The notes beneath the pieces were generated by a model. It made no database searches. It saw only the letters and a list, made by a program, of their open reading frames with translations, and had not been told where the DNA came from. Shown here in pieces: positions 45,736 through 54,452 of a DNA stretch of 64,000 bases (position 1 is the stretch's first letter; the number at the start of each line of letters is the position of its first letter). A program made the translations under genes and the position numbers. The stretch is taken from positions 29,951 through 93,950 of the forward strand of contig VXMB01000009.1 in NCBI GenBank assembly GCA_009841265.1. The letters are read 5' to 3'. The stretch comes from Gemmatimonadota bacterium. Its GTDB lineage: Bacteria > JAAXHH01.

Positions 45736-45842
45736 GGGAGGCTCCTAGATGAAAGTTTCCGTTTCGTATTCGGACTTGTGGGGTATTATATTCGACGTTC
45801 CCGGGATTGTGAAACGATTTATCGAAAAGGAGTTTGTGGTCC

Positions 45843-48800
45843 ATGCGCATCCTGATCCGGCCGGTTCCCATCCTCGCTCTGATCCTCGTCCTGTGCGCCG
45901 TCCTGATTCAGCCGGTCCCGTCTTACGCACAGGGCATTACGACCGCGGCCCTCTACGGCAGGATTCTGGACGACACCGGTACGCCGCTTCCCGACGCCAC
46001 CGTGGTTGCCTTACATGAGCCCACGGGCGTCACCTCGGGTGTCTTTTCCCGTGCCGACGGGCGGTACAACATCGCGGGCTTGAGGACCGGCGGACCGTAC
46101 GAGATCCGGGTCAGCTACATCGGGTACCGCACCGCTGTCAGTCAGGACATTTTGCTGACCATGGGCCAAAGCCTGCGGGCGGATTTCCGGCTGGACAGGG
46201 ACCTCATCGAGGCGGGGGAGATCACCGTCACGGCCCACCGGGACGAGGTGTTAAACGCGTCGAACACCGGTACCGAGACCCACGTTTCGGCGATCGAGAT
46301 CGCCCGTCTGCCCTCGATCGCGCGGAGCATACAGGACTACACGCGGCTGGCGCCCGAGGCGGCGTCGAAGGCGGGCGGACAGAGTATCGCGGGCAAGAAC
46401 AACCGCCTGAACAACTTCCAGGTGGACGGCGCGGTGCTGAACGACGCCTTCGGCCTGACGGGCGAGGGGCTGCCCACGGGCCAGGTGGACGCCCAGCCGA
46501 TCAGCCTGGACGCCATCGAGGAATTCCAGGTGCAGGTGGCGCCCTTTGACGTGCGCTCCGGCGGTTTCGCGGGAGGGCTCATCAACGCAGTGACGCGCAG
46601 TGGAACGAACCGTTTCCGGGGTTCCCTGTACTGGTTCGGCCGGAACGAATCCCTGGTGGGCGACCTGGACGGGGACGAATTCGGGGATTTCACCGACTAC
46701 CAGCTCGGATTCAGGCTCGGAGGCCCCGTGGCCAGGAACCGCGCATTCTTCTTTGTCAACGGAGAGCTGCGGCGCCGTTCCAGCCCTTCGAGCGCGGGCC
46801 CGGCGGACTCGGACCAGCCCATCCGTTTCGGGGCGGGCTCGGCCGATCTGCAGCGGATCGTGGACGTCGCCCGCGACCGATACGGTTACGACGCCGGCGG
46901 ATACGACCCTTTCTCACGGGATACGAGGAACGAGAAGATCTTCACTCGGCTGGACGTCAACCTGTCGCCCGGGCACCGTCTCACCCTGCGCCACAACCTG
47001 GTGAACGGCGACCTCGACGACGGACTGAGCCGGGGACGTACCCTCTTCACGCTTACCAGCAACCAGTTCAAGCGCGACAACGTCACCCAGTCGTCGGTCG
47101 TACAGCTCAACAGCACCTTCTCCGGCAGCCTGGCCAATGAAGCGCGGATATCCTACAGCCGCGTGCGGGACAAGCGGTCGCCGCTGTCTGCTTCCTTTCC
47201 CCAGGTCCGGATCGATCTCGAGGAACCGGGCGGCGCGTTCCTCGGCGAGGTCCGGCTCGGCGTGGAGCGGTTCTCCCAGGCCAACTCGCTGGACCAGGAC
47301 ACCTTCGAGTTCACCAACGACCTCCATCTGTTCCGAGCAGATCACACCTTTACGATCGGCACCCACAACGAATTCGTCTCTTTCGACAACCTGTTCATCC
47401 AGGACTACTACGGAGCCTACGAGTTCGACAGTATCGAGGCTTTCGAACGGGGCACCCCCACCCGCTACCTCCTGAGCCGGTCCAGCGTACCCGGCGTCGA
47501 ACAGCCTCGCGCCGCATGGGACTACGTGCAGCTGGGATTCTACGCCCAGGACAACTGGAAAGTCAGCCCGCGGCTCAGCCTGAACTTCGGGCTGCGGGCC
47601 GACGTGCCGATCCTTCCGGACGAGCCCCTGGCCAACGACCGCTTCGCCCGCCAGTTCGCCGGCCACCGGACGGACCGGACCCCGGGCGGTCAAGTACTCT
47701 GGTCTCCCCGCTTCGGGTTCAATCTCGACGCCGGAGGGGACCGCGGGACCCAGATCCGGGGTGGCGCCGGCGTCTTCGCGGGACTGCCGCCCGCCGTCTG
47801 GCTTTCCAACGCATACAGCAACAGCGGCGTGGACTTCACCCGCATCGATCTCGCGACCTTTCGGGACCAGGACGTCCCCGCGTTCGTAGCCGACCCCTTC
47901 GCGCAACCGCTACCGCTGGGAGCAGATCTCTCCGCGCCGCAGACCACGGAGGTCAACGTCATCGATCCGGCGTTCCGGCTGCCCCGGGTCTTCCGCACCA
48001 ACCTCGCCCTCGACCGCAGGCTGCCCCTGGATCTGGTCGGTACCGTGGAAGTCCTGCTGGCCCGAAACCTCGACGACGTCCGGTTCCGCAACCTCAACAT
48101 CGGGGACGCCGGCAGGCCGACCGGTGTGACGCCGGACGGAAGGCCCGACTACGGCGGCAGGAAGGTCAGCGGGGATTTCACCAACGTCATCCTCCTGGAG
48201 AACACGGACAGGGGCCGCCAGTTCAACCTGACGTTGCGGCTGCGCAAAGGACAGAACACGACCTTCCTGCCCGGACTCTTCGGCAGCGTGGCGTACGTGT
48301 TCCAGGACGCGGAGGACATCAACAGCGGCAGGTCGAGCCGCGCCATCTCCAACTGGCAGTACAACGAGACCGACGACCCCAACGGAGAGACGACCGCCAC
48401 GTCCGATTTCGAGGTCCGGCACCGGGTCCTGGCCAGCGGGTCCTGGAAGTTCGAGATCGGACAGGGCCTGGCAACGACGGTCTCCGTCTTCTACGAAGGC
48501 AGCGCGGGAGATCCTTACAGCTACATGTATAGCGACGACGTGAACGGCGACGGCATCCGGGGTAACGACCTCGCCTACATCCCGGCGAGCAGGAGCGACG
48601 TGAGCGCGGAGGTCGCCGACAACGAGTGGCGGGCGATCGACGCCTTCATCGATTCCGACCCCACGCTGCGCGCGGCCCGGGGCGGCATTGTGCGGCGTAA
48701 CGCGAGCCGTTCGCCCTGGCGGAACCGGCTGGACCTGCGCCTGATCCAGCAACTTCCCACCTTACGAGACCAGCACTTCGAGCTGACGCTGGACGTATTG

Positions 48801-49028
48801 AACCTGACCAACCTGATCAACAGCGACTGGGGACAGAGCCGGTACGTGCGGTTCGACGCCGCCGGCCTGTTCAATTTCGACGGGTACGACGAAGAGGGCA
48901 GGCCGGACCTGGACCTCCGGGTCCGGGACGCCAACGAAGACGGAAGGGTAGACCGCGAGGACGTGTTCCAGACCACCAACCTCTCGTCCCGCTGGCAGGT
49001 GCAGGCCGGGGTGAGGTATACGTTTTAA
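45843..49028 (+). CDS. Oar-like TonB-dependent receptor with carboxypeptidase-regulatory domain
   Basis: A 1061-aa outer-membrane protein. Signal peptide (residues 1-30, ending PSYAQ), a CarboxypepD_reg/CNA-B-like domain (about 35-115: ALYGRILDDTGTPLPDATVVAL), a linker with the TonB-box-like GEITVTA, a plug (about 130-260) and a large barrel ending RYTF. AAGGAG at 45827-45832 sets ATG at 45843. Receptors with this layout import large substrates such as glycans or peptides. No SusD partner is adjacent, unlike Bacteroidetes PULs, so it is closer to the Oar type. Confidence 0.9.
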   Translation: MRILIRPVPILALILVLCAVLIQPVPSYAQGITTAALYGRILDDTGTPLPDATVVALHEPTGVTSGVFSRADGRYNIAGLRTGGPYEIRVSYIGYRTAVSQDILLTMGQSLRADFRLDRDLIEAGEITVTAHRDEVLNASNTGTETHVSAIEIARLPSIARSIQDYTRLAPEAASKAGGQSIAGKNNRLNNFQVDGAVLNDAFGLTGEGLPTGQVDAQPISLDAIEEFQVQVAPFDVRSGGFAGGLINAVTRSGTNRFRGSLYWFGRNESLVGDLDGDEFGDFTDYQLGFRLGGPVARNRAFFFVNGELRRRSSPSSAGPADSDQPIRFGAGSADLQRIVDVARDRYGYDAGGYDPFSRDTRNEKIFTRLDVNLSPGHRLTLRHNLVNGDLDDGLSRGRTLFTLTSNQFKRDNVTQSSVVQLNSTFSGSLANEARISYSRVRDKRSPLSASFPQVRIDLEEPGGAFLGEVRLGVERFSQANSLDQDTFEFTNDLHLFRADHTFTIGTHNEFVSFDNLFIQDYYGAYEFDSIEAFERGTPTRYLLSRSSVPGVEQPRAAWDYVQLGFYAQDNWKVSPRLSLNFGLRADVPILPDEPLANDRFARQFAGHRTDRTPGGQVLWSPRFGFNLDAGGDRGTQIRGGAGVFAGLPPAVWLSNAYSNSGVDFTRIDLATFRDQDVPAFVADPFAQPLPLGADLSAPQTTEVNVIDPAFRLPRVFRTNLALDRRLPLDLVGTVEVLLARNLDDVRFRNLNIGDAGRPTGVTPDGRPDYGGRKVSGDFTNVILLENTDRGRQFNLTLRLRKGQNTTFLPGLFGSVAYVFQDAEDINSGRSSRAISNWQYNETDDPNGETTATSDFEVRHRVLASGSWKFEIGQGLATTVSVFYEGSAGDPYSYMYSDDVNGDGIRGNDLAYIPASRSDVSAEVADNEWRAIDAFIDSDPTLRAARGGIVRRNASRSPWRNRLDLRLIQQLPTLRDQHFELTLDVLNLTNLINSDWGQSRYVRFDAAGLFNFDGYDEEGRPDLDLRVRDANEDGRVDREDVFQTTNLSSRWQVQAGVRYTF

Positions 49029-49167
49029 TGGAGTTGACGGAACACCGGGTCCGTTTATATTAGTTCGTCCATTTCTGGACTAAAAACGTTGTTTTATCTA
49101 TAAACACGATAGTTATGTACGCTATTTCAAATGAGATTGCGCATTCACCCGCAGACGGGAGGACGAC

Positions 49168-50013
49168 GTGAAGCTGGCATACTACGATAATTACACCCTG
49201 GGCGTCATCGAGAACGACACGATCATCGACGTATCGGCCGCCGCGAAGGATACCGGGACGTCCAGTCCCCAGGCTCAGATCGAAGCGGTCATCAGCGGCT
49301 GGGATACCTACGGCGGCCGCATCGCAGAGGCCGTGCAGGGACAGGCCGGAACGCCGCTCTCCGCGGTCAGCCTGAGGGCGCCGTTACCGCGACCGGGACA
49401 GTTGCTCTGCCTGGCGGGGAACTACATCGAACCCGATCACCCCACCAAGGAAACCTTCAACGCCTTCCTGAAATCCAACACGTCCGTAATGGGCCAGGAC
49501 GCGGTCGTGGAACTGCCCGACACGGACGCCTCGGTCTTTCACTTCGAGCCCGAACTCGCCATCGTCATCGGCAAGCGGGCCAGCAAGCTCAGCGCGGACG
49601 AGGCCCTGGACCACATCTTCGGCTACACCCAGTTCATCGACGTCTCGGCCCGCGGCCTGCCCGGCGGCTTCTTCCTCGGCAAGAGCTGGCACACCTTCGG
49701 CCCGATGGGTCCCGCCCTGGTCACGGCCGACGAGGTGGGCGACGCCAACGACCTGCCCGCGAAGATGTGGATCAACGGCAACCTCAAGCACGACTTCTCC
49801 ACCGGCGAGATGGCCCGGCACATCCCCGAACTCCTGGCCGAAGTGACCGCCGTGGTCACCCTCGAGCCCGGCGATGTCGTCTCCACAGGCACGCACCACT
49901 ACGCCCTGAGTCCCGTGCAGGACGGCGACAGTCTGCGCCTGAGTATCGACAAGCTGGGACCCGCGCTGACCATTACCTGCGCAGATGATATGAAGAGGAC
50001 GTGGGAGCGGTAA
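49168..50013 (+). CDS. fumarylacetoacetate hydrolase (FAH) family protein
   Basis: A 281-aa member of the FAH superfamily. The start is GTG at 49168 with GGGAGGA just upstream. LLCLAGNYIEPDHP, the metal pair in FHFEPELAIVIGKRA (ExE), and GKSWHTFGPMGP with TLEPGDVVSTGTHH are diagnostic. Members are hydrolases, decarboxylases or isomerases acting on 2,4-diketoacids, including products of sugar-acid and aromatic breakdown. It follows the TonB receptor by 139 bp and converges with the nucleotidase-like gene. A 2,4-diketo-3-deoxy-sugar-acid hydrolase role would fit the mannonate/deoxysugar context but is inference. Confidence 0.88.
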   Translation: MKLAYYDNYTLGVIENDTIIDVSAAAKDTGTSSPQAQIEAVISGWDTYGGRIAEAVQGQAGTPLSAVSLRAPLPRPGQLLCLAGNYIEPDHPTKETFNAFLKSNTSVMGQDAVVELPDTDASVFHFEPELAIVIGKRASKLSADEALDHIFGYTQFIDVSARGLPGGFFLGKSWHTFGPMGPALVTADEVGDANDLPAKMWINGNLKHDFSTGEMARHIPELLAEVTAVVTLEPGDVVSTGTHHYALSPVQDGDSLRLSIDKLGPALTITCADDMKRTWER

Positions 50014-50035
50014 GGGGGGGCAGGTGCTTCCACAC

Positions 50036-52471
50036 TCACCGGTAGTAACGCCAATCGTAGCCGAGGCCGACCTGCAGTTCAAACTTGACGGCCGCCCGGT
50101 CGATGTCGCTGTCCCGGTGTAGGAAGAGGTTCGCGTCGAGCGTGGCGGCAAGATCGTCCAGCAAGCGGAAACGCAGGTGGTTGAAGTGCTGGACTGACAT
50201 GGTCTGGCGTTGTCCGGTGCCCCAGAAAACCCGGGCCTGCGACGACAGCGAATTGCCTGGTAGAAGAGATGTCCGGAACTCGGGCGCCACCTCGACGCCT
50301 ACGACGTTTATCGCGGTGATCCGGTCTCTTTCCAGGGCAAGGCCGACCCGTACGTTCGCCTGTGAACCCAGTTCCGTCCGAAGGCCTCCCTTGAACCGAA
50401 ACACGACGGGGTGTTTCTGTCCTTCGTCACCCGTCCATACCGTGTTGACGTCCAGTCCGACGAACTGGGACAGTTGCGCGTACGGCAGCGAGTAGAGCAA
50501 CTCGCCGTCGATCCGGTCCACGGCCTCCCGTTGGCTTCCGTTATTGTTCAACCTGCCGTAGCCCGTCCTCAGCTGGGCCGAAATCGATCCCACCGGGGTG
50601 TACCGGGTAGACTGGTGCGCAACGCGAACGAGCCAGGTCAGAGATTCCTCGCCACTCAGGAACGGATCGCGGCTGTACTCTTCGGCAGGTCCTTCCAGTG
50701 TGGTCTGCGACAGGGAGCCGTTGAACCGCGTGCTGCCCTCCATTGCACTGCGCGGACCGCGCCGGATGCCCTCCCATCGGTCGAGGGTACCGTTACCCCG
50801 TACATGGTCCGTCACCAATTCCCTCAGTCCGATACGTGTACCGGAATCGCGCGACATTCGGAAATCTCTGGCTTCCCGGATCAGGGCCGGATCCGCCAGG
50901 ATCATCGGGATGGCCATCACGTACGTCCTGGCCTGATTCAGCGGCTGACCGTCGACCGCGCCGGATTTCGCATCGTACCCCGCGAAGACTACGTCGTGTT
51001 CCCGCGGCAGCCTGCCGGCCCATGCCCGCAACTGACGGCCCGATACGGAAACGCGTACGAGCACGTCGTTGTCGCGGATCAGCCGCGTAACCGTTCTCAA
51101 GCGGACCTCTCCGTCCAGACGCATGGGCCTCAAGGCGTGCCGGTCGATCGCGGCGAGGTCGGCCGCCAATTTCGTGCGCGCCAGGTCGGCGATCCAGGAT
51201 CCCGTATCCTCGATGGGTTCCAGCGTCTTGCCAATCCGGACGTCGTAGATCCTGTGCACGATTTCCCTGTGTCCGGCGACGACAGCTGATACCACGGGAT
51301 CCATCGGAACGGGCGAATCGGTCGTGGTCGCGAGGTTCGGCAGCAGGGACGAACCGGCAGGTACCAGGACCGGACTAAGGCGGGAAATGGCCGTCATGCC
51401 GCCTTCCCTGCGGAAGGTGATTTCGAGCCTTCCCAGATGGGTCCCCCGTCCCGGCGTTGTCACCAGGTATCTGCCATCGACGAATCGGACCACGTGTTCC
51501 GTCGGGCGCGGTTCGGGACCGGCAGCCGTGCCTCCCGCGATGAACAGCTGTACCTGGGGAAAGGCCAGCGCGAGGTCCCTTGCCTCGTCCATGCTCATGT
51601 TGACCAGGGCGATGCGTACGTCCGCGCGGCCCGCGGGACCGGCCAGGAGCGATTCGAGCGTCTCGCGCGGACCCTGGATATCCAGGGCCGCGGGGTCCAC
51701 AGATGAAAGATCGTCAGCCATCCGGGACGAAACGAGCCCCATGACGGCGATCTGCAATCCGCTTCTTTCGGTCAGCAGGAACGGAGCGATGGCCTCCTGG
51801 ACCGAGTCGTCAGTCCCATGGACCGTTTCGTCAGTCCCATGGACCGTTTCGTCAGTCCCATGGACCGTGTCACCGATCTCCAGGTTGGCGCCCAACAGTG
51901 GGAAGTCTGACTGGCCTGCGCGGGTTAAGAGCGTGTCGAGCCCGTAGGCGAACTCGTGTCCGCCCACGACCATGGCATCGAATCCCGCCATGTCCATGAG
52001 TTGAATCAACGTGCGGCAGCCATCCACGTCGCAGGCGGGCGTCGCGCCCATTGCGTTCCCGCCGTCCAGGACCAGGGTCGAAACGCCACTGGTCCCTTCA
52101 TGGGCACGGATCATCGATACGAGTGCGGCCAGGCCGCCTCGGTCTGCTGCGTTTTCAGGACCCTGATTCTCCGCCAGATCCGCCTCGTCAAAGCCTTCCT
52201 CGTTGTAGATTTCACCCCGCAGATCGTTGGTGTGGAAAAGGGTAAGCCGATGCTCGGTCACCTGGGCGTTGATTTGGGGGTCGACCAGGGCGGTGGCCAC
52301 GGCATCGGATTGGGTGTCAACCTGGGCGTTGATTTGGGGGTCGGTCTGATGGACAGCCCGGGCGTTGGTCTGGGCGACTTCTTGTGCGTTGGCTGCTGGC
52401 GGGGAATGTATCGCTGCTGCTACCAGGCACCACCACGCTGCCGCAGTGGCCATCCACAGGGTCTTTGTCAT
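50036..52471 (-). CDS. degenerate 5'-nucleotidase-like domain fused to an outer-membrane barrel
   Basis: An 811-aa exported protein (signal 1-30, ending AANAQ). Residues about 75-330 follow the metallophosphoesterase fold of UshA-type nucleotidases: LFHTNDLRGEI, LVLDGGNAMGATP, MVVGGHEFAYG, LFIAGGTAAG. Most metal ligands are changed: H85 to R, D139 to N, N171 to G, H292 to M, and the GHxH pair to T315 and A317; D83 and H172 remain. A 5_nucleotid_C-like part follows (about 400-555), then strand-rich sequence ending GYDWRYYR, consistent with a barrel. It probably no longer hydrolyses nucleotides and may bind them at the surface. Two tandem repeats lie in its N-terminal third. Confidence 0.8.
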   Translation of the reverse strand: MTKTLWMATAAAWWCLVAAAIHSPPAANAQEVAQTNARAVHQTDPQINAQVDTQSDAVATALVDPQINAQVTEHRLTLFHTNDLRGEIYNEEGFDEADLAENQGPENAADRGGLAALVSMIRAHEGTSGVSTLVLDGGNAMGATPACDVDGCRTLIQLMDMAGFDAMVVGGHEFAYGLDTLLTRAGQSDFPLLGANLEIGDTVHGTDETVHGTDETVHGTDDSVQEAIAPFLLTERSGLQIAVMGLVSSRMADDLSSVDPAALDIQGPRETLESLLAGPAGRADVRIALVNMSMDEARDLALAFPQVQLFIAGGTAAGPEPRPTEHVVRFVDGRYLVTTPGRGTHLGRLEITFRREGGMTAISRLSPVLVPAGSSLLPNLATTTDSPVPMDPVVSAVVAGHREIVHRIYDVRIGKTLEPIEDTGSWIADLARTKLAADLAAIDRHALRPMRLDGEVRLRTVTRLIRDNDVLVRVSVSGRQLRAWAGRLPREHDVVFAGYDAKSGAVDGQPLNQARTYVMAIPMILADPALIREARDFRMSRDSGTRIGLRELVTDHVRGNGTLDRWEGIRRGPRSAMEGSTRFNGSLSQTTLEGPAEEYSRDPFLSGEESLTWLVRVAHQSTRYTPVGSISAQLRTGYGRLNNNGSQREAVDRIDGELLYSLPYAQLSQFVGLDVNTVWTGDEGQKHPVVFRFKGGLRTELGSQANVRVGLALERDRITAINVVGVEVAPEFRTSLLPGNSLSSQARVFWGTGQRQTMSVQHFNHLRFRLLDDLAATLDANLFLHRDSDIDRAAVKFELQVGLGYDWRYYR
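51809..51871 (-). repeat. 21-bp tandem repeat, three copies, inside the nucleotidase-like gene
   Basis: GTCAGTCCCATGGACCGTTTC is repeated at 51809-51829, 51830-51850 and 51851-51871 (last copy one base different). It encodes three copies of the heptapeptide TVHGTDE on the minus strand, at about residues 202-221, between two conserved blocks of the domain. Confidence 0.92.
52261..52343 (-). repeat. 60-bp period repeat in the N-terminus of the nucleotidase-like gene
   Basis: CCTGGGCGTTGATTTGGGGG plus TCG occurs at 52261-52283 and 52321-52343. It encodes DPQINAQV twice, 20 residues apart, in the low-complexity linker after the signal peptide. Confidence 0.88.
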
Positions 52472-52848
52472 CGGTGAACTATCCTGGGGTCCCGTCCCAT
52501 GAGTTCATCCACGGTGTCGGCTGAGGTATCGACGGCGTAATATCGTCGATACCGTAATATAATGTTCACAGGCAGCATAGCAACGTAGAGAATGTGGTTT
52601 TAGTAGCTTCCGTCATGTTTTATTGGTCCGGTTCGATAATGACCACATCAGAGAATCGTGACGGTGTATCTAACTACGTAATTTAATACCAATAGATATA
52701 AATTAGTAATAACGAATAGGAAATTGGCTGGCGAATAAGGACGGCCGGACGAGAGAAAGGCCGGACATGAAAATGCCTCGTTATTCACAGGTGACGGGAA
52801 TCGGTGTTTAAGCTGGTCGAGGGTAAATGCGGACACAGCCCTGTCACC
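52472..52848. other. AT-rich intergenic region with inverted repeat
   Basis: A 377-bp gap between the nucleotidase-like gene and the antitoxin gene. It is AT-rich from about 52540 to 52730. Apart from the inverted repeat at 52525-52553 and a GGCCGGAC direct repeat near 52742-52764, no gene is supported; a 62-codon minus-strand frame shows no recognisable protein. Confidence 0.5.
52525..52553 (-). promoter_or_regulatory. 10-bp perfect inverted repeat upstream of the nucleotidase-like gene
   Basis: GGTATCGACG (52525-52534) and CGTCGATACC (52544-52553) are perfect complements separated by GCGTAATAT. The element lies 54 to 82 bp upstream of the start codon at 52471, a typical operator position. 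Spacing is like CIRCE (9 nt) but the arms do not match. The regulator is unknown. Confidence 0.65.
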
Positions 52849-53124
52849 CTACTTCTTCTCTGTAAGGCGTCCGGACAGGTATTTGTGGATGACGCTGGAC
52901 AGCAGCGTCTGATAGGGTATCCCCTCTTCCCTGGCCCGCGCGTGTGCAAGATTGAAGTCACGCTCGGTCACCCGGAGATTCACCCGTTTGGTTTTATTGA
53001 ACGTATTGCGAGCCGCCTGCCGGGCGGCCTTGATCTCCCGTTCGGCATCGGGGGCGGTGCGCAACTCGTCCCTTTCGAATCGATCAAGAACATCGCGCTC
53101 TTCTGCACTCAATTCGTCCTTCAC
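52849..53124 (-). CDS. BrnA/CopG-like antitoxin
   Basis: A 91-aa protein. The N-terminal half is charged (ELSAEERDVLDRFERDEL). The C-terminal half KRVNLRVTERDFNLAHARAREEGIPYQTLLSSVIHKYL is a ribbon-helix-helix DNA-binding domain of the type partnered with BrnT/DUF497 toxins. Its GTG start at 53124 overlaps the toxin stop in GTGA, so the two are translationally coupled. By analogy it neutralises the toxin and, with it, represses their promoter. Confidence 0.86.
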   Translation of the reverse strand: MKDELSAEERDVLDRFERDELRTAPDAEREIKAARQAARNTFNKTKRVNLRVTERDFNLAHARAREEGIPYQTLLSSVIHKYLSGRLTEKK

Positions 53125-53408
53125 GATTTCTGTCTCCTTCTGTAGTCCCTCGTTGCCTTCCGGCTGGGAATGATCGTCTTCAGAAAGTGAGTGCCGTCGG
53201 CCTGCTTCACGAAAGGCACGAGGTGAATGTATTTATCGATTTCCACGGCGTAGATTAACTGGTCCGGGTAGCTGTCCCGGTTTGGGTGTTCGAGCACGTC
53301 CACCAGACCGCCTTGTTCTATGGCAACGACAACGCGCTCGAACGAGATTCCCCGCTGTTCAATGAGCCGCCGGTTCTTTTCGGTGCTCCAGTCGAAGCCA
53401 ATGTCCAT
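53121..53408 (-). CDS. brnT: BrnT-family (DUF497) ribonuclease toxin
   Basis: A 95-aa protein opening IGFDWSTEKNRRLIEQRGISFERVV, the DUF497 start, with DQLIYAVEIDKYIHLVPFVK strands and the basic tail IIPSRKATRDYRRRQK. BrnT toxins are RelE-fold endoribonucleases that inhibit translation. It precedes its antitoxin, the usual brnTA order. The ATG at 53408 is the predicted transcription start of the promoter at 53415-53443, so the message seems leaderless. Confidence 0.88.
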   Translation of the reverse strand: MDIGFDWSTEKNRRLIEQRGISFERVVVAIEQGGLVDVLEHPNRDSYPDQLIYAVEIDKYIHLVPFVKQADGTHFLKTIIPSRKATRDYRRRQKS

Positions 53409-53414
53409 ACGTCA

Positions 53415-53443
53415 ATTATCGTACAATGTATGCATTTTGTCAA
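53415..53443 (-). promoter_or_regulatory. consensus promoter of the brnT operon
   Basis: On the minus strand TTGACA (53443-53438) and GATAAT (53420-53415) are separated by exactly 17 bp. The predicted start falls on the A of the ATG at 53408. The spacer holds TACATTGTA, a short dyad suited to a ribbon-helix-helix repressor. Confidence 0.78.
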
Positions 53444-53543
53444 CAGTTTCCACACACCCCAGCCGCGGGTTTTCATGGGTCGGGCGTTACATTCACAAAA
53501 GGATACCGAAGGATAAGGATAAGGACGAGACCGGTAATCATAC

Positions 53544-54317
53544 TCACCCCGCCGCGAGATGCCTGCACAGCCGCTGGCCCCGCGCGGTCAGCCGGTCGTA
53601 ATGCCCCCGCGGCAGAGACTTCTCTTCGACGGCCCGGTGCCACGGCGCGTGGAAGCCCACGCTTGTCATGGGCCGCTTCATGTCCGATTGATTCGCCGTG
53701 CCCCCGTGCCAGCAGCGCACGTCGCGGATGACGGCCGTATTCGCCGGCGCGCAGAGATGGTTCGTGCGCATCCATTCCGGTTCCTCTTCGAGCGAAGGGA
53801 TCGGCGCGCGGGACCGGTGGGTGCCGGGAATGAACCGGATGGCGCCGTTCTCCACGGTGAAGTCCACCATAGTGAAGTTGATGACGATGAACGGTGCCGG
53901 GACGTCCCGGTGGGTTACCCGGCCCAGGGGATCGTTGAAGAGGTCGGCGTTCCGATCGGAGTGCAGGTGCTGGATCTTCGCGCCGGGCAGGGAATAGTCG
54001 CCGCCCGCGCCCGTGCAGGTATAGTCGTCGCTCCCCCAGATCGCGTCTATAATCGGCAGGATCGTGGGCAGGTCGATCAGGATGCACCATTCCCAGTTGT
54101 GCATCTGGCTGCCGAAGGAGTGGCGCGCGTAGCCCCGGTTCATTTTCTCGCGCCCGAACTCGGCTTCCTGCTCCGCCATCACGCGCTCGGCGCCCGACCG
54201 GTTAAGGGCGAATTGCTCCGCGTCCAGGGGATTCGCCACGCAGACGAAGCCGTCCCGGTGGAAAATCGCGGCGGCGCGCTCGATCTCGTTCGCTTCAAGT
54301 AGGTCGACTTTTAACAT
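53544..54317 (-). CDS. phytanoyl-CoA dioxygenase (PhyH) family protein
   Basis: A 257-aa non-haem Fe(II)/2-oxoglutarate oxygenase. HLHSDRNADLF gives the HxD pair (about residue 118-120), CWHGGTANQS the distal histidine (about 208) and RPMTSVGFHAP the arginine that binds 2-oxoglutarate. VENGAIRFIPGTHRS is the characteristic family strand. It may hydroxylate or demethylate a small substrate. It is 135 bp downstream of an enolase-superfamily gene in the same direction. About 135 bp separate it from brnT, without other features. Confidence 0.87.
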   Translation of the reverse strand: MLKVDLLEANEIERAAAIFHRDGFVCVANPLDAEQFALNRSGAERVMAEQEAEFGREKMNRGYARHSFGSQMHNWEWCILIDLPTILPIIDAIWGSDDYTCTGAGGDYSLPGAKIQHLHSDRNADLFNDPLGRVTHRDVPAPFIVINFTMVDFTVENGAIRFIPGTHRSRAPIPSLEEEPEWMRTNHLCAPANTAVIRDVRCWHGGTANQSDMKRPMTSVGFHAPWHRAVEEKSLPRGHYDRLTARGQRLCRHLAAG

Positions 54318-54360
54318 GATCTCGCTATTTACAGATGGTGAAGTGGTACAGTTGGAATAA

Positions 54361-54410
54361 GCCCGGCCAGGCCGCCTACGCCCGGCCAGGCCGCCTACGC
54401 CCGGCCAGGC
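54361..54410. repeat. 19-bp tandem repeat between PhyH and enolase-type genes
   Basis: GCCCGGCCAGGCCGCCTAC is repeated at 54361-54379 and 54380-54398 with a partial third copy to 54410. It fills the intergenic space and ends near the downstream gene. A related GCCCGCCTACGCC occurs at about 54447. Confidence 0.88.
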
Positions 54411-54452
54411 CTATGCCCTGCTGACCTGGGGTCCGGGCAGCAAGCCGCCCGC

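Noticed and set aside
52525..52553. CIRCE element
   Set aside because: Spacing fits but arms do not match TTAGCACTC/GAGTGCTAA and the downstream gene is not a chaperone.
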